From Symbiodinium natans (lineage: Eukaryota; Sar; Dinophyceae; Suessiales; Symbiodiniaceae), in NCBI GenBank assembly GCA_905221605.1, contig CAJNDS010002726.1, positions 64,001 through 124,000 of the forward strand: a stretch of 60,000 nt of DNA, given 5' to 3'. This document shows positions 21,668 through 32,367 of the stretch, one piece after another. Position numbers and translations under genes: made by a program. Position 1 is the stretch's first letter, and each line of letters opens with the position of its first letter. The notes beneath the pieces were generated by a model. It did no database searches. It was not told the origin of the DNA and saw only the letters and a list, made by a program, of their open reading frames with translations.

Positions 21668-22193
21668 GTCCTGAATAGCATACGTGGTTTGGGGGTTCTC
21701 CAACGTCCGCTTCGGGAGTTTCGCGCAGGGGCTTGATTGAAAATGAGCGATCGATCATCTGCTGAATCAGCGTTGCAGTCACCAGCGTTCACCCTGAAGA
21801 CTCCTGAATGTCTGTCTATGACTCCTCAGGGTCAATCGCGCAGAGCAAAAGGTTTAGGTCGTTCAGGGCCTTGCCTCTGGACACCACGCCGAGGCCACGG
21901 ACATCCCACACAAGCACTTTGATGGCAACGGATTGCACGGCGCACCGCCGCTGCCCAAGCTGACATACAGGTAATGCGAACACGTGACTAGCTGACTAGC
22001 TGCGACTTACAGGTTTTTGAAGTTTTGAACGGGGGGTGCCCTTCGTACTTCTGTACTTCTGAACTCAACTGACTCAACTGTGTAGGGGGCCCTTTGAATG
22101 CGTACTAACACAAGGCCCGAAGCCCGACACCCCTTCTCAAACCCTGTGCCTTGTCCCGGAGGGAGCCTGAGTCTGGTCCTGGTGGTGTTTCAG

Positions 22194-22294
22194 AGAAAGG
22201 ACCGACAATACGGAATGCATCGATACATGATCCGCTGAGAAGCTTCCGCATTTGGCCCAGGCCGGTGGACTTCCACAATGAGCACGCAAGCTCA
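22194..22294 (+). CDS. Candidate exon of the fibrocystin-like gene
   Basis: The acceptor (ggtggtgtttcag) and a perfect GTGAGT donor enclose a frame reading TIRNASIHDPLRSFRIWPRP and VDFHNEHASS. The other two frames have stops or are less protein-like. It lies between the VDW exon and the LLSRNV exon. The exact place in the fold is not assigned. Confidence 0.52.
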
Positions 22295-22485
22295 GTGAGT
22301 TTGACTTGTCGGACTCAATACAGCTGTTAAGGGGTTTAGCTTGGGCGGTTCGCAAACTAGGGATGGTACGAACCATACAGCCTATGAAGGCTGGAGGCTT
22401 CGAGAGTTTGAGATTCCTCAACCTGAAAATAGTGGGGGCCGGGGGGGATGCTATTCCGGGCTGCATTCCTATTCTCCTTCCGCAG

Positions 22486-22554
22486 CACGTCGCACTATTC
22501 CGAACCACAACTTATCAGAAGTGGGCCCGTGCAGAACTCATCTTCATCCGAGCG
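22486..22554 (+). CDS. Candidate short exon
   Basis: A strong pyrimidine tract (ttctccttccgcag) is followed by 23 phase-0 codons, HVALFRTTTYQKWARAELIF, up to a GTCGTG donor. The frame choice is uncertain because all three are open. Confidence 0.33.
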
Positions 22555-22873
22555 GTCGTGTAAGGAGAGTTCGAAACAACCCCCTGCAGTCTTTGACCAC
22601 TCAGAACTCTGTCAACCATAGCCCCCTAAACCCTGTACATCTCAAGCCTGACCTGGAGGCTTGGTGCATTTGTTGTTCGGCAAAGGTGGCTTCTGGTTTA
22701 TAGCGCTTGGTTGTCATCATTTGTATGCTTATGTTTTTGCATCGGGTGGTGATGTTTGGCACATCCAGCCATGCAACAGTTGCAGTATAGATGCCCAGCA
22801 ACGTGAGTGATATAAGCCTCCTGTCAACAAATATTTATAAGATATCGATTCTGCAAGGCGTGTCTTTGTGCAG

Positions 22874-23038
22874 AGTGTGGCGGCGGACATGAAGACCATC
22901 ACGCTTACGGCTCCGCTGGAGCGGGGGCCCCGTGCGGGGTCGCAAGTCATTGTGGCTGTCGACATGGCGGTCCTTCGTCTATCGGAGTACGCTGACTGTG
23001 GTGCCTGCATGCTGTCCATGCCAGAGTCGTCTCCCACA
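22874..23038 (+). CDS. Candidate exon with TITLTAPLE, post-G8 region
   Basis: After gtctttgtgcag the only open frame reads SVAADMKTITLTAPLERG and then VIVAVDMAVLRLSEYADCGA, ending at ACA|GTACAT (55 codons, phase 0). G8 proteins have a strand of the form dgkTvtLxxPLx here, before the LLTRN segment. The exon might end earlier at a GC donor after PRAG. Confidence 0.5.
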
Positions 23039-23084
23039 GTACATCACTACTCCAACAGTGGTCCAACACCCTCAAAGATTTCAG

Positions 23085-23144
23085 TTTGTGTTTTGTCATG
23101 ACTTTGAGTGCTGTGACCCCGGCCTACGAAGCCGCATCATGAAG
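23085..23144 (+). CDS. Candidate micro-exon after a 46-nt intron
   Basis: The phase-0 frame FVFCHDFECCDPGLRSRIMK lies between gatttcag and AAG|GTCTGT. It is compatible with the preceding exon if a 46-nt intron is real. The cysteine-rich sequence is unassigned. Confidence 0.3.
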
Positions 23145-23332
23145 GTCTGTGCTTCAGATCATGCCAACTCTCTAGACTGATTGTAAATCCAACATTTTGC
23201 AACTTTGGGTTCAACATTGTCCTGGAGAAGATCGTCAATTTCTGCTCGGATGTGTGTGACGCCAATCTGACCGAATCTTCGCAAGCCCGAGAATAGTTGA
23301 ATAGAACAAGTTCCAAGAGCCAAGAGCCCAAG

Positions 23333-23399
23333 GTATACCCACATCTCCACGTTCTTCACCCGCCCGCTCGACGACGAGTATATCGACCTCTCGGCTGAG
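23333..23399 (+). CDS. Candidate exon
   Basis: After gcccaag the frame reads YTHISTFFTRPLDDEYIDLS, ending at a GC donor (GAG|GCTGGG). It is protein-like, with acidic and aromatic residues. The family is not recognised; by position it would fall in the fibrocystin-like gene. Confidence 0.4.
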
Positions 23400-23947
23400 G
23401 CTGGGCCTTTTGATGTCTGGAGTTGTCACTTGTAGTTCCTTGGCTACCGCAAAGTGTCCTGTTTTGCTTGACTGTTCTTCCTGCTCGCTGCAAGTTGGTA
23501 GCTACAGTTCCTTCTGGGATTTTTTTTCAGGCCGAGGGCTTTAGGTTCTTCCGGCTGCGTTGTTGGGGGGGGGGGGGCCGGAAATATGTCATGACTTCAA
23601 GTTTCCAGGGATGTTCGTCGTTTTGCCACTTTTCACCTTCACGAAAACGCGGATTCGGGTGCGTTTTTGCTGAGGATTTCTGGCTTTGAGGATTGTTGAG
23701 ATCCACTTGTCTCCCTCCCCCTGCAAACCCTCGACAAGCAACAGCATAAACAGCCCCAGTCCCAAGCCCGGCATCCTGAACCTAAATCTTCAGCTTACCC
23801 CTACCCCCGGAATCCGCCCGGGAAACAGCAAAATGCAGAACTTAATCGCACCAAGTTCGACCCTGACCCACTGACAAGCCTATCCCTTTTTTCTAGGGGA
23901 CTCCCCCTTCAATGTAGGGGACCCAACCAAAAGCTCCAAAGAATCAG

Positions 23948-24004
23948 GTGGCCTTGCTCTCGCGCAACGTCAAGATCCAGGGAGACCCGTGCAGCCCCCA
24001 AAAG
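23948..24004 (+). CDS. Exon with LLSRNVKIQGD, linker after G8
   Basis: Nineteen phase-0 codons, VALLSRNVKIQGDPCSPQK, lie between gaatcag and AAG|GTTCCG. The pattern (A/E)-V-x-L-L-(T/S)-R-N-(V/I)-x-I-x-G-D is one of the most conserved pieces of G8-containing proteins (fibrocystin-L, TMEM2, CEMIP) and normally follows the VDW segment by about 50 residues. Order and strand agree with the exons at 21 kb. Confidence 0.68.
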
Positions 24005-24841
24005 GTTCCGCGTGTTTCAGCGATGGTTCGAGGGGTGTCGACGGTGTCGATCATGGTTCCTACCCGCTCATTGAGGGCACTGCAGGTTGCCTGGCATCAT
24101 CAGAGGGTTTGGCAGTTTGGGGTTGAGCGAGCGTGGTCAACTCTGTCAACATCTTTTCCGAGCGTGGAGCGCATTCTATGTTTTTCAGAAAAAGTTTCTG
24201 GCGGACTTTTGTATGAGGCATTGCAGCTAGGATTGGTGCACGACAGTTCTTGGATTCAGAGTACGCAGGGCGAAGTGCTAGTGAGAAGTGCCTCGCATCC
24301 AGTCCCATCGAAGTTCCCCAACGTATTCCCCAGCTCCGCCACGTTTGGGCTCTGACCCCAGACAAACCCTTGGGTGGAGCGATATGGAACGGTATGTGCA
24401 CTTGGATTGCGGTATCTGTGGCGAGCGCCTCTACACCGACTCTTTGTTTTGATTGTGGAATCCACTTTCTGGGGTTTTCGGGAAGCAAAAGGTTCGGGTG
24501 GTTTGATTCCGTTGAATGAAGCTACAGGAAACACTGAGCTTGTTTTTGGGCTTTGCTCCGCGCAGCAGCAACCATGAAGGACCTGTGCGAGTTTCTGCAG
24601 AGCGAGGGCTCGCAGCCCCATATTGAGGCGGAGGTGTGCCTTGGGGCAAATGTAGAAAGTTTGAGCCGCAAGCCCAAAAAAGGGGCAGATTTCGGACCCA
24701 GTACTTGTGAAACAAAGGCATTCCTGACAGATGCAGCCCTGCATTGCTGCGCCAGCTGAGGTACACAAGTCAAGAGCCCGACATTCTGGCCAATTTGGCC
24801 GATGTGGGAGTGACGGGCAAGGGTCACTCCTTCAACTGCAG

Positions 24842-25079
24842 CCGTAATTGTCATCGGAATCGGTGGCTCATCGACGCAGGCACCGGTGTTGTGGACAGGA
24901 AAGGATACAAGTATGCCATCGCCTGCGGACGCGCCTTCGTGCGCATCGTTGATGTGCCGAAGGTCGCTGTCGTCATGACGGTCGTAATGAGACCTGTGAG
25001 CGGCTCTTCTGCCACCTTGCTCTTCAGCTTGGCCAGCGGTGACTTCATGGCACCGATCATGGTTGAAGACCTCCACAAG
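24842..25079 (+). CDS. Candidate internal exon
   Basis: Between aactgcag and AAG|GTGGGA the frame has 79 codons, including RNRWLIDAGTGVVDRKGYKY, AIACGRAFVRIVDVPKVAVV and LFSLASGDFMAPIMVEDLHK. Both splice signals are good. A minus-strand frame over the same bases is also open, but its splice context is poorer. The family is not assigned. Confidence 0.43.
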
Positions 25080-26247
25080 GTGGGAGTTTCCGCAAGTTAG
25101 GATCCCCAACGTAGAGCCCTCCCGAGTTGAGTTTCCTTCGGGAAACGCCCGATGAGGTATCCTGGGGAGAGGTGGTGATGCAGTGCAGAGCCGGCCACGA
25201 TCTGAAACCCGACACAGTTCTCAAATTTGTCCAGGAAGACGGCACCTTGCTTGGCAAGGACCTGGGTTGAGCAGGGAAGCAGAGGGCCTGACTTGAGGCC
25301 AAGCCAGACCGTTCAACGACTTTGTAGACATGCTTACGTAGAATTACACCCACTTGTAAGTGACACGAAACCATGCCGGCAGGATCATCTGGACCAGACC
25401 ATCGCTGAGATTTTCAGGTTTCATGTCTCCTCATGAGTGCTCAGGCTACAGCGTATCGATGCATCGACGGCTTCGGCATGTTTCGGCATGTGCAGAAAGC
25501 AGGATGCGAAAAGCCCACAGCGCTCCATCAGTGAGCCTATCCTGCTCTCCAAGATCTTGAAGATGTCGGGCAAGACCCTCCCGGGCAGCCAAGGATATGA
25601 TGTCCACTGACTTTCCCGAAGGTCATTTCCTGTGGCCAAGTTAGCGCCAAGGCACTTTCAAGCAGAAGGGGAAAGCTTGCGCATGGCCATATTGTAGAAT
25701 CGGTTGGGCCCAGTAGCCCAGTCACTATGGGCAAAGTATACAAGGGCTGAATTTCATTGTCATGAGCTTGGCGGAGCTGAGCTGAAAGCCCAGCCCAAGA
25801 CGGATACAACGAAGGTTCCACGGTGGAAAAGAGTTCGAACAATGTCCCCCTAACTGCCGGATCCTTGAGATTCCTTTGTCGGTACGGTAGTTCCCAGCTG
25901 GTGCTACGTTGCCGTCATACCGGCATCATGACCCCAAGGAACACACAGAAGAACCACAGAGTCATCAGGTGCTGGTTTCCAAAGGCCTTCCAACCTCTGA
26001 ACCCAGGTGAGAGGCCCTGGACCGGTTTCATGGTTTAGGCGAGTCGGTACGCTTGGCACTGTGTACCAAATTTATCATGAATGCAAGCAAACGCCCAGCT
26101 TTGCCCAACACTTTTCTTGTGGCAATCGTGAGAATCAGGCTTCCATGGGGTCCCAAGTTCACCACTTCAAGAGGCTTTGTGTTTGCGACAGTGCAATGCC
26201 GCTTACGAAAGCGACGTCAGGAACACCCCCTGTGCTGAGGACCTCAG

Positions 26248-26292
26248 AGCTGGACATGTATGGTGGTCACACGCTGGCTCTGCCCTCAGAGA
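26248..26292 (+). CDS. Exon with DMYGGHTLAL of the fibrocystin-like gene
   Basis: After gacctcag the frame reads LDMYGGHTLALPSE. FGGH-(T/V)-(L/M)-V/A-(L/M) follows the LLSRN segment in G8 proteins, where the first beta-helix strands start. The right edge is uncertain: a GC donor after ACG CTG, or a few codons later. The order after 23948-24004 is as expected. Confidence 0.52.
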
Positions 26293-27283
26293 GGAAGCTT
26301 CGGGCTAGTTTCAACAGTGGAATGCGTGTGCATGGACATGTTACATGTTGGTTAGATGGAATTCTTGGTTCAGGCACTTTACGGGCCGTGCATGTGAATG
26401 GGCCAATGGGGTTTGTTCTGGCGGAGGTCTCTAAGTCCTGAGTCCCGCATTGACCGACACCTTACTGCACAGCCTGCTAGCCTTGCTTGTTATATCTATG
26501 ATTTTTAAAGTCCTTGTTACACCGTTTAGGCCCAGGGTTTCGACAGGACGGTCAAGACATGCACAACTTTGGAATCCCGAAAGCTTTTTGGACTCGAGCC
26601 CCTAAACCAGAGGACTCTCGCTTCCTTTGTGTGAGGCGGCTTTCGGCGGCATCTACCGCATCGAAAACGCCGAGTGCGGTGCTCGGAAGTTGGGCTGAAA
26701 GGCGTCGAGAGCACTTGAGTCAGGTCTGCTTCCAGTGTCCAGGGAATGGTATACTGGTACACACTTGGGGTCATTTAGACTTTCAACGTCTCCCGCGCAT
26801 CTGAACATTGTTTGTCAATCTTCCAAATTAAGGGGTGTGATAGGGTTGTCTTGAAGGGATGAACATGGCCATAATATTGCTTCAGGTTCAGGGCTTAGTG
26901 TTTACAGGCTGGGAAATCACGCCCGTTGGCAAATAGCTTCTTAGAGGCTTTCGTTTACCAGACATGACCTCGAGGCTTGGGGGTCGCGGCTTCAGAGTTG
27001 AATTGCAGTTTAAGGCCATTATATAAGTGCCTTGGGGCATGGAGCTGGTCTTGGGGCATGGAGCCAAAGCCTGAGCTCCGATAAAACTATCTCAATCTTA
27101 GCATTTTCAACTCCACTGTTCACCCGCCAGGCTCTGCCGTGAACCCAGGAGCCTTCATGCTACACCTTCCCAGCCAAACATCCATTCCTGAACACATGGA
27201 AGAACTGGATGCTGGAGCCGCTGTGCCTGTATCGGATCACAAACCCTTGGACAAGCAACCCGTCGAAGCACGCAGTCATACAT

Positions 27284-27371
27284 GTATGTATGCATATCTG
27301 TATACATGTATATGTGTATATGTATCTATGTATATATATATATATATGGTTAGCCCCCCCCCCCCCCCCTC
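27284..27371. repeat. TA/TG microsatellite and C tract
   Basis: A tatgtatctgtatacatg-like TA/TG run is followed by an uninterrupted C tract at about 27354-27369. Confidence 0.85.
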
Positions 27372-27589
27372 CCCATGATCCACACCGATGGTTTTCCTGT
27401 CTTCGTCTTTGTCTGATTTTCTGCTTTTTCCTCGCTAAAATGCAGTAAAAACTGCACTGGAATACAAAAAGCTCCATTATATTATCCTCCATAAAAACAC
27501 TAGTGTTTTTAATGTGCATTTTGCTTCTGAAACTTGTGTCTTGCGGCTCCATTGCGGCTCCATAAAACTTTAGAAGGGTAGCCATTTAG

Positions 27590-28210
27590 AAGTTTAAGGC
27601 TTTTCAGGGTTTTAGGGGTTTGTGAAAATTTAGATGATCTGTAGAAGGCACCCCAGACCATTTGCAATTTTAAAAGTCCTTAAAAGGGGCAGCCCTTTTC
27701 AAATTTGAAAGGCTTTACGGTATTTAAAGCCTTTCAAAATTTTCAAGATTTAAAGGATCTTACAAGGCTTTAAAGCCCTTAAGCAAGCTCGAAACGTTTA
27801 TCCCTTAACAGTCTAAAATTCCTTAAAATTTAAAACGGGCAGCCGTTCAAAATTAAGGAAGTTACGGATTTTAGAATTGAACATCCAAAAAATCTTTAAA
27901 CTTTAAAGGACAGCCATTTGCAACTGTAAGAATTTCAGGGTTTTACGGATCTGTAAAAATTTATATGGTCTGGGGAAGGCAACGGGGCTTCTTCAGACCA
28001 AAGGCATCTTCAAAAATCTCGAAGATCCGCAAAGGGCAGCCACTTAAATACGTAAGCAATTTAAGGTCTTTAAAAGGCTTAAAAGGCTTAAAACCTTCAT
28101 AATCCTGAGAATGTTTAAACAGAAGCTGAAAGATTTTTATAAGATTTTAAGGATTTTAAAAGTTTAGATGGTCTGGGGAAGCCCCAGTGCCTTCCCCGGA
28201 TCATGTAAAC
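27590..28210. repeat. AT-rich field with GGTCTGGGGAAGGC hairpins
   Basis: The DNA is rich in tttaaag/cttaaa words, with repeated hairpins built from TCTGGGGAAGGC and its complement near 27645-27665, 27968-28006 and 28169-28202. No coding signal is seen. Confidence 0.6.
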
Positions 28211-29625
28211 TTGCAAAAACCCTTAAACCCCTTAACCCTAAAAACCAAACCCGAAACCCTTAACACAAAACCTTAAACACTCAGCACCAGACCCTAAACA
28301 CTAACCCAAAAACTTAACACTAAGCCCTTAGCACAAACCCCAACACTTAACATGAAACCCTAAACACTTAAGCACTAGACCCTAAACACTAAACCCTAAA
28401 CACTTAAAGACTACACCCTAAAAACTAAACCCTAAACATTACACACTAAACCCGACACACTAAACCCTGAACACTAGTAAAATTCCTTTAAACCCTTAAT
28501 CCAACAAACCAAACCCGAAACCCTTAACACTAAACCCTAAACACTCAGCACTAGACCCTAAACACTAACCCTAAAAACTTAACACTAGGCCCACGAACCC
28601 CAAACACTTGACACGAAACCCTAAACACTTAAGCACTACTAAACCCTAAACACTCAGCACCAGACCCTAAACACTAACCCTAACAACTTAACACTAAGCC
28701 CTTAGCACAAACCCCAAACACTTAACAGGAAACCCTAAACACTTAAGCACTAGACCCTAAACACTAAACCCTAAACACTTAAAGACTACACCCTAAAAAC
28801 CTAAACCCTAAACATTACACACTAAACCCTACACACTAAACCCTGAACACTAGTAAAAACCCTTAAAAACCCGCAACCCAAAAAAAACGAAACGCTTAGC
28901 ACTGAACCCTAAACACTCAGCACTAGACCCCAAACACTAACCCTAAAAGCTTAACACTAAGCCTTTAGCACGAACCCCAAACACTGAACACGAAACCCAA
29001 AACACTTAAGCACTAAACCCTTACTAAACACTAAACCCTAAACACTAAACCCTAAACATTACACACTAAACCCTACACACTAAACCCTGAAAACTAAACC
29101 CTAAACCCTAAGCAGAAGGATTTTTCAAGTTGTCAATGGTCTGGGGAAGCCCCCGTGCCTTCCCCAGATCATTTAATTTTGTAAAACCCTTAAAACCCTT
29201 AACCTAAAAACCAAACCCGAAACCTTTAACACTAAACCCTAAACACTAGCCCTAAAAACTTAACACTAAGCCCTTAGCACAAACCCCAAACACTTAGCAC
29301 GAAACCCTGAACACTTAAGCACTTAACCCAAGAATTAAACCTTACATATGTCAAACTAAACCTTAAACATTAGACACAAAACCCTGAACACTAAACCCTA
29401 AACCCTAAACAGTAAACCCCAAAGCCGGAACCTCGAGCCCTACTAAATCTAAAGCTGAAACCAAAAACCCGTCGGGGTTTCAGATGCTTACTGTTAGGGT
29501 TTCAAAGTTTAGGGTTTTATTTGGGGTTTTTCCCGAGCCGCTTGACCCTAAACCCTAAACCCTTAACTTAACACTCAACCCTAAACACAAAACACTAAAC
29601 CCTGAAACCTACACACTAAACCCAA
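28210..29625. repeat. Degenerate telomere-like CCCTAAA/CACTAAA field
   Basis: About 1.4 kb consists of ccctaaacactaaaccc-type words with drifting spacing. The unit CCCTAAA is the complement of the TTTAGGG telomere repeat, but the field is irregular and internal, so it is not a chromosome end. A further TCTGGGGAAG hairpin lies at 29139-29172. Confidence 0.75.
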
Positions 29626-29628
29626 AAC

Positions 29629-30410
29629 ACTAGATTTCCAGAAAAAATCTGGAGTACCCGGGCCCCGGACTCCAGACACTAGATTTCCAGAAAAAATCTG
29701 GAGTACCCGGGCCCCGGACTCCAGACACTAGATTTCCAAAGAAAAAATCTGGAGTACCCGTGCCCCGAACTCCAAACACTAGATTTCCAAAAAAAAAATC
29801 TGGAGTACCCGGGCCCCGGACTCCCGTCTCCAGATTTCCAGAAAAATTCTGGAGTACCCGGGCCCCGGACTCCAGACTCCAGATTTTCAGAAAAATTCTG
29901 GAGTACCCGGGCCCCGGACTCCAGACTCCAGGTTTCCAGAAAAAGTCTGGAGTACCGGGGCCCCGGACTCCAGACTCCAGGTTTCCAGAAAAAGTCTGGA
30001 GTACCGGGGCCCAGACTCCAGATTTCCAGAAAAAAACTGGAGTACCGGGGCCCCGCACTCCAGACTCCAGATTTCCAGAAAAAATCTGGAGTACCGGGGC
30101 CCCGGACTCCAGACTCCAGATTTCCAGAAAAAATCTGGAGTACCCGCGGCCCCAAACTCCAGATTACAGACTCCAGAATCTGGAGTCCAGGTCCCGTTAC
30201 TCCAGATTTTTTTTGGAAATCTGGAGTCTGGAGTCTGGAGGTACTCCAGATTGGAGTCTGGAGTCTGGGGGTACTCCAGATTTTTTCTGGAAATCTGGAG
30301 TCTGGAGTCCGGCACCCCGGTACTCCAGATTTTTTCTGGAAATCTGGAGTCTGGAGTCCGGCATACTCCAGATTTTTTCTGGAAATCTGAGTCTGGAGTC
30401 CCCCCCCCTC
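29629..30410. repeat. Tandem array of a 48-bp hairpin unit that inverts midway
   Basis: Left of about 30185 the unit reads agatttccagaaaaaatct followed by ggagtacccgggccccgg. Right of about 30200 the same unit recurs in reverse complement, ending near 30400. Each unit can itself fold (AGATTTCC..GGAAATCT). The array gives long frames on both strands (29760-30872 +, 29679-30434 -), but these are repeat translations, not genes. Confidence 0.85.
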
Positions 30411-30439
30411 CCAAAACCCCCTTCCCGAGGCCAAATGTG

Positions 30440-30500
30440 TGGATCATGGGGGGGGGGGGGCGAGCATATATATATATATATATATATGTATATTGGAGGT
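30440..30500. repeat. G tract and TA microsatellite
   Basis: A run of about 12 G is followed by cgagcatatatatatatata. Confidence 0.85.
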
Positions 30501-30544
30501 GAGCTCTATCACGTTTTTGATGAGGTTCTTTACAGGGATTCTAT

Positions 30545-30775
30545 CGGGCCTATCTTGGGGCCATTTCAGTCTTATCTTGGGGCCATTTCAGTCTTATCTT
30601 GGGGCCATTTCAGCCTTATCCTGGGGCCATTTCAGCCTTATCTTGGGGTCATTTCAGCCTTATCTTGGGGTCATTTCAGCCTTATCTTGGGGCCATTTCA
30701 GCCTTATCTTGGGGGCCATTTCAATCTTATCCTGGGGCCATTTCAGCCTTATCTTGGGGGTCATGTATCTTGTCG
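30545..30775. repeat. 22-23-bp tandem repeat GGGGCCATTTCAGCCTTATC
   Basis: About ten head-to-tail copies of cttggggccatttcagcctt differ at one or two positions (cag/agt, gcc/gtc, tct/cct). The translated frame is a repeat artefact. Confidence 0.85.
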
Positions 30776-30914
30776 TGGTCGCTCCTTATTCCGAAGCCTT
30801 TCCTTGAGGTGCTCGACGAGCCCTTACAAGTCGCCCGACAAGCCCCAAAAGCCCTTCCAAAACACGCCCTAAACGCCCCAAAAGCACTCCAAAAACCAGT
30901 GTCAGGTAGGCAGA

Positions 30915-31395
30915 TATTTCAGCCTTATCCGGGGCGGGGTAAGAGTGAAATCTGGGGCCGCGGGTAACAATGAAATCTCGAGCTCTTCTTGGGGGAACCC
31001 AGGATTTCAGCCTTATTTTCCCGGACAGATTTCAGCCTTATCATCCCCCAAATAAGAGTGAAATTCTGACCGATGTTTTTGCCATACCGGCACCGTTTCG
31101 GAGGCTAATTTTTGGTGTGGATTTTGAGGTCATTGGTGGGGCCTTGGGCGATACAGGACCATGACTCGAGTAGGTACTGTAGGATAAGGAGTGAAAGTAA
31201 GTGTACATGTGTGAGATAATAATGGCTTCAAATCCCCATAGATAAGAGTGAAATGCACCCCAAAATAAGATTGAAATCCCAAAAGATAAGAGCGAAATGA
31301 GCCCCAAAATAAGATTGAAATCCCAAATAAGATTGAAATCCCAAAAGATAAGAGTGAAATGAACCCAAATATAAGGCTGAAATTCCTGTAAAGGA
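30915..31395. repeat. Dispersed copies of the same motif, mostly reversed
   Basis: The core TTTCAGCCTTATC recurs at about 30918, 31006 and 31031. Its complement gataagagtgaaat, with variants, recurs about ten times between 30940 and 31385. The motif therefore sits in both orientations around 30.9-31.0 kb. Confidence 0.7.
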
Positions 31396-31417
31396 AACGT
31401 GTTACAGCCCAGTCCCA

Positions 31418-31440
31418 ATATATATATATATATATATTAT
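31418..31440. repeat. TA microsatellite
   Basis: About ten TA units. Confidence 0.85.
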
Positions 31441-31704
31441 CCTGCACCGATGGCTAGAAAGCAACGACAACCGCAATTGGCCTCCAAGTGCATCACAGCC
31501 CTCCTCACCCCCCTGAACTCCTAACCTCCTGAACCTCCCGTCAATGTAGCTCAGCGACCCTCTTCTTACGAAGTTGCCTGCTGTAGTTGTGCAGCTTGCT
31601 CTTTGCATTTACGGCTCTGCAGACGATGGATTCCCAGATGGGCGGCAGTAACGCTTCAGCTTGCAGCCCGCAAACCTGCCCATCAAGCCCCCTATATCCC
31701 AAAG

Positions 31705-31748
31705 CCGACCAGGTTCTACCGCCTGGGACAGACAGGCGAGATGTCCAG
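31705..31748 (+). CDS. Beta-helix exon with LGQTGEMSR
   Basis: After atcccaaag the phase-0 frame reads PTRFYRLGQTGEMSR. Fibrocystin-L and TMEM2-type proteins have r-x-MGQ-x-G-x-x-x-RYPxHFH here. The GC donor AG|GCTGGC leaves two bases, which form an Arg codon with the first base of the exon at 32020. The acceptor could instead be gaccag, seven bases downstream. Confidence 0.65.
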
Positions 31749-31904
31749 GCTGGCTTTTCGGTGTGCTTGGTCAGGCGTTTATACGGAAGGCTCGAGGCAG
31801 GGTCGACAAAGCCTGGTGCCGCCCTTTTCTGCATCTGGGGATCTGGCGTACATCGACTGTGTGGGTACTTCAACCGCAAGGGGTTTGGGTTCAGGGCTCA
31901 GGGT

Positions 31905-31915
31905 TGAGTATATAC

Positions 31916-31957
<42 letters not shown>

Positions 31958-31970
31958 TATGTACACACCT
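31905..31970. repeat. TA-rich microsatellite
   Basis: An interrupted TA run (tatacatatatatatatatg, then a pure TA tract) lies in the intron between two beta-helix exons. Confidence 0.85.
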
Positions 31971-32019
31971 TGCCCTCCCAAACAGTTGCGGAGTTGCGCG
32001 GTGGCGCGGGCTGCCACAG

Positions 32020-32047
32020 GTACCCACTGCACTTCCACATCATCCAG
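32020..32047 (+). CDS. 28-nt micro-exon YPLHFHIIQ
   Basis: The exon is bounded by ctgccacag and CAG|GTTGCG. It encodes, after the shared Arg codon, YPLHFHIIQ: the invariant RYPxHFH motif of the parallel beta-helix in fibrocystin-L, TMEM2 and CEMIP. Phase matches both neighbours exactly. Without the protein family as a guide this exon would be invisible to gene finders. Confidence 0.82.
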
Positions 32048-32310
32048 GTTGCGCGGCGATTGTTGGGGCTTTGGATTCAGGTTGAAAGAATACAGTGTCT
32101 ACAGTGGCTAAATAATGCCGAGGGAAGTTTCGACATGCAAAATCCTGTTCTCTAGGTGGTATCCGTGGCCAGTCTTTTTCTTATTTCAATTTTGTTTTGT
32201 GCGCCGCCTTCAGAAGTAACAGTCGTGCACAGCACAAAACTTTAGTACACACATATGTTCGGGTCTGTTTGATGAGAATGTTGGTCCCCAACAGAGTGCG
32301 GCCCCACCAG

Positions 32311-32367
32311 GATTACGGGCAGTCGTGCTACGCGCGGTACAACTCCATCCACCACAGCTTCCAGCGT
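32311..32367 (+). CDS. Beta-helix exon NSIHHSFQR
   Basis: Nineteen phase-0 codons after ccccaccag read DYGQSCYARYNSIHHSFQR. N-S-x-H-x-S-(F/N)-x-R followed by a-x-x-I-H-(A/G)-T is strictly conserved in the family. The following exon starts ALTIHAT, so the exon must end CAG CGT, using the GC donor CGT|GCACCT. Confidence 0.87.

Noticed and set aside
21267-21782. 171-codon minus-strand frame with HFDEWKRLRKVFENLDPEPE
   Set aside because: Protein-like, but it overlaps the DIVDWKAGEE exon on the opposite strand, and + frames over the same bases look equally coding. Kept only as a note.
28210-29625. A true telomere or chromosome end
   Set aside because: The repeat words are degenerate and the sequence continues into unique exons on both sides.
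29679-30872. Long frames of 251 and 370 codons on opposite strands
   Set aside because: They are translations of the inverted 48-bp repeat and the 22-23-bp repeat.
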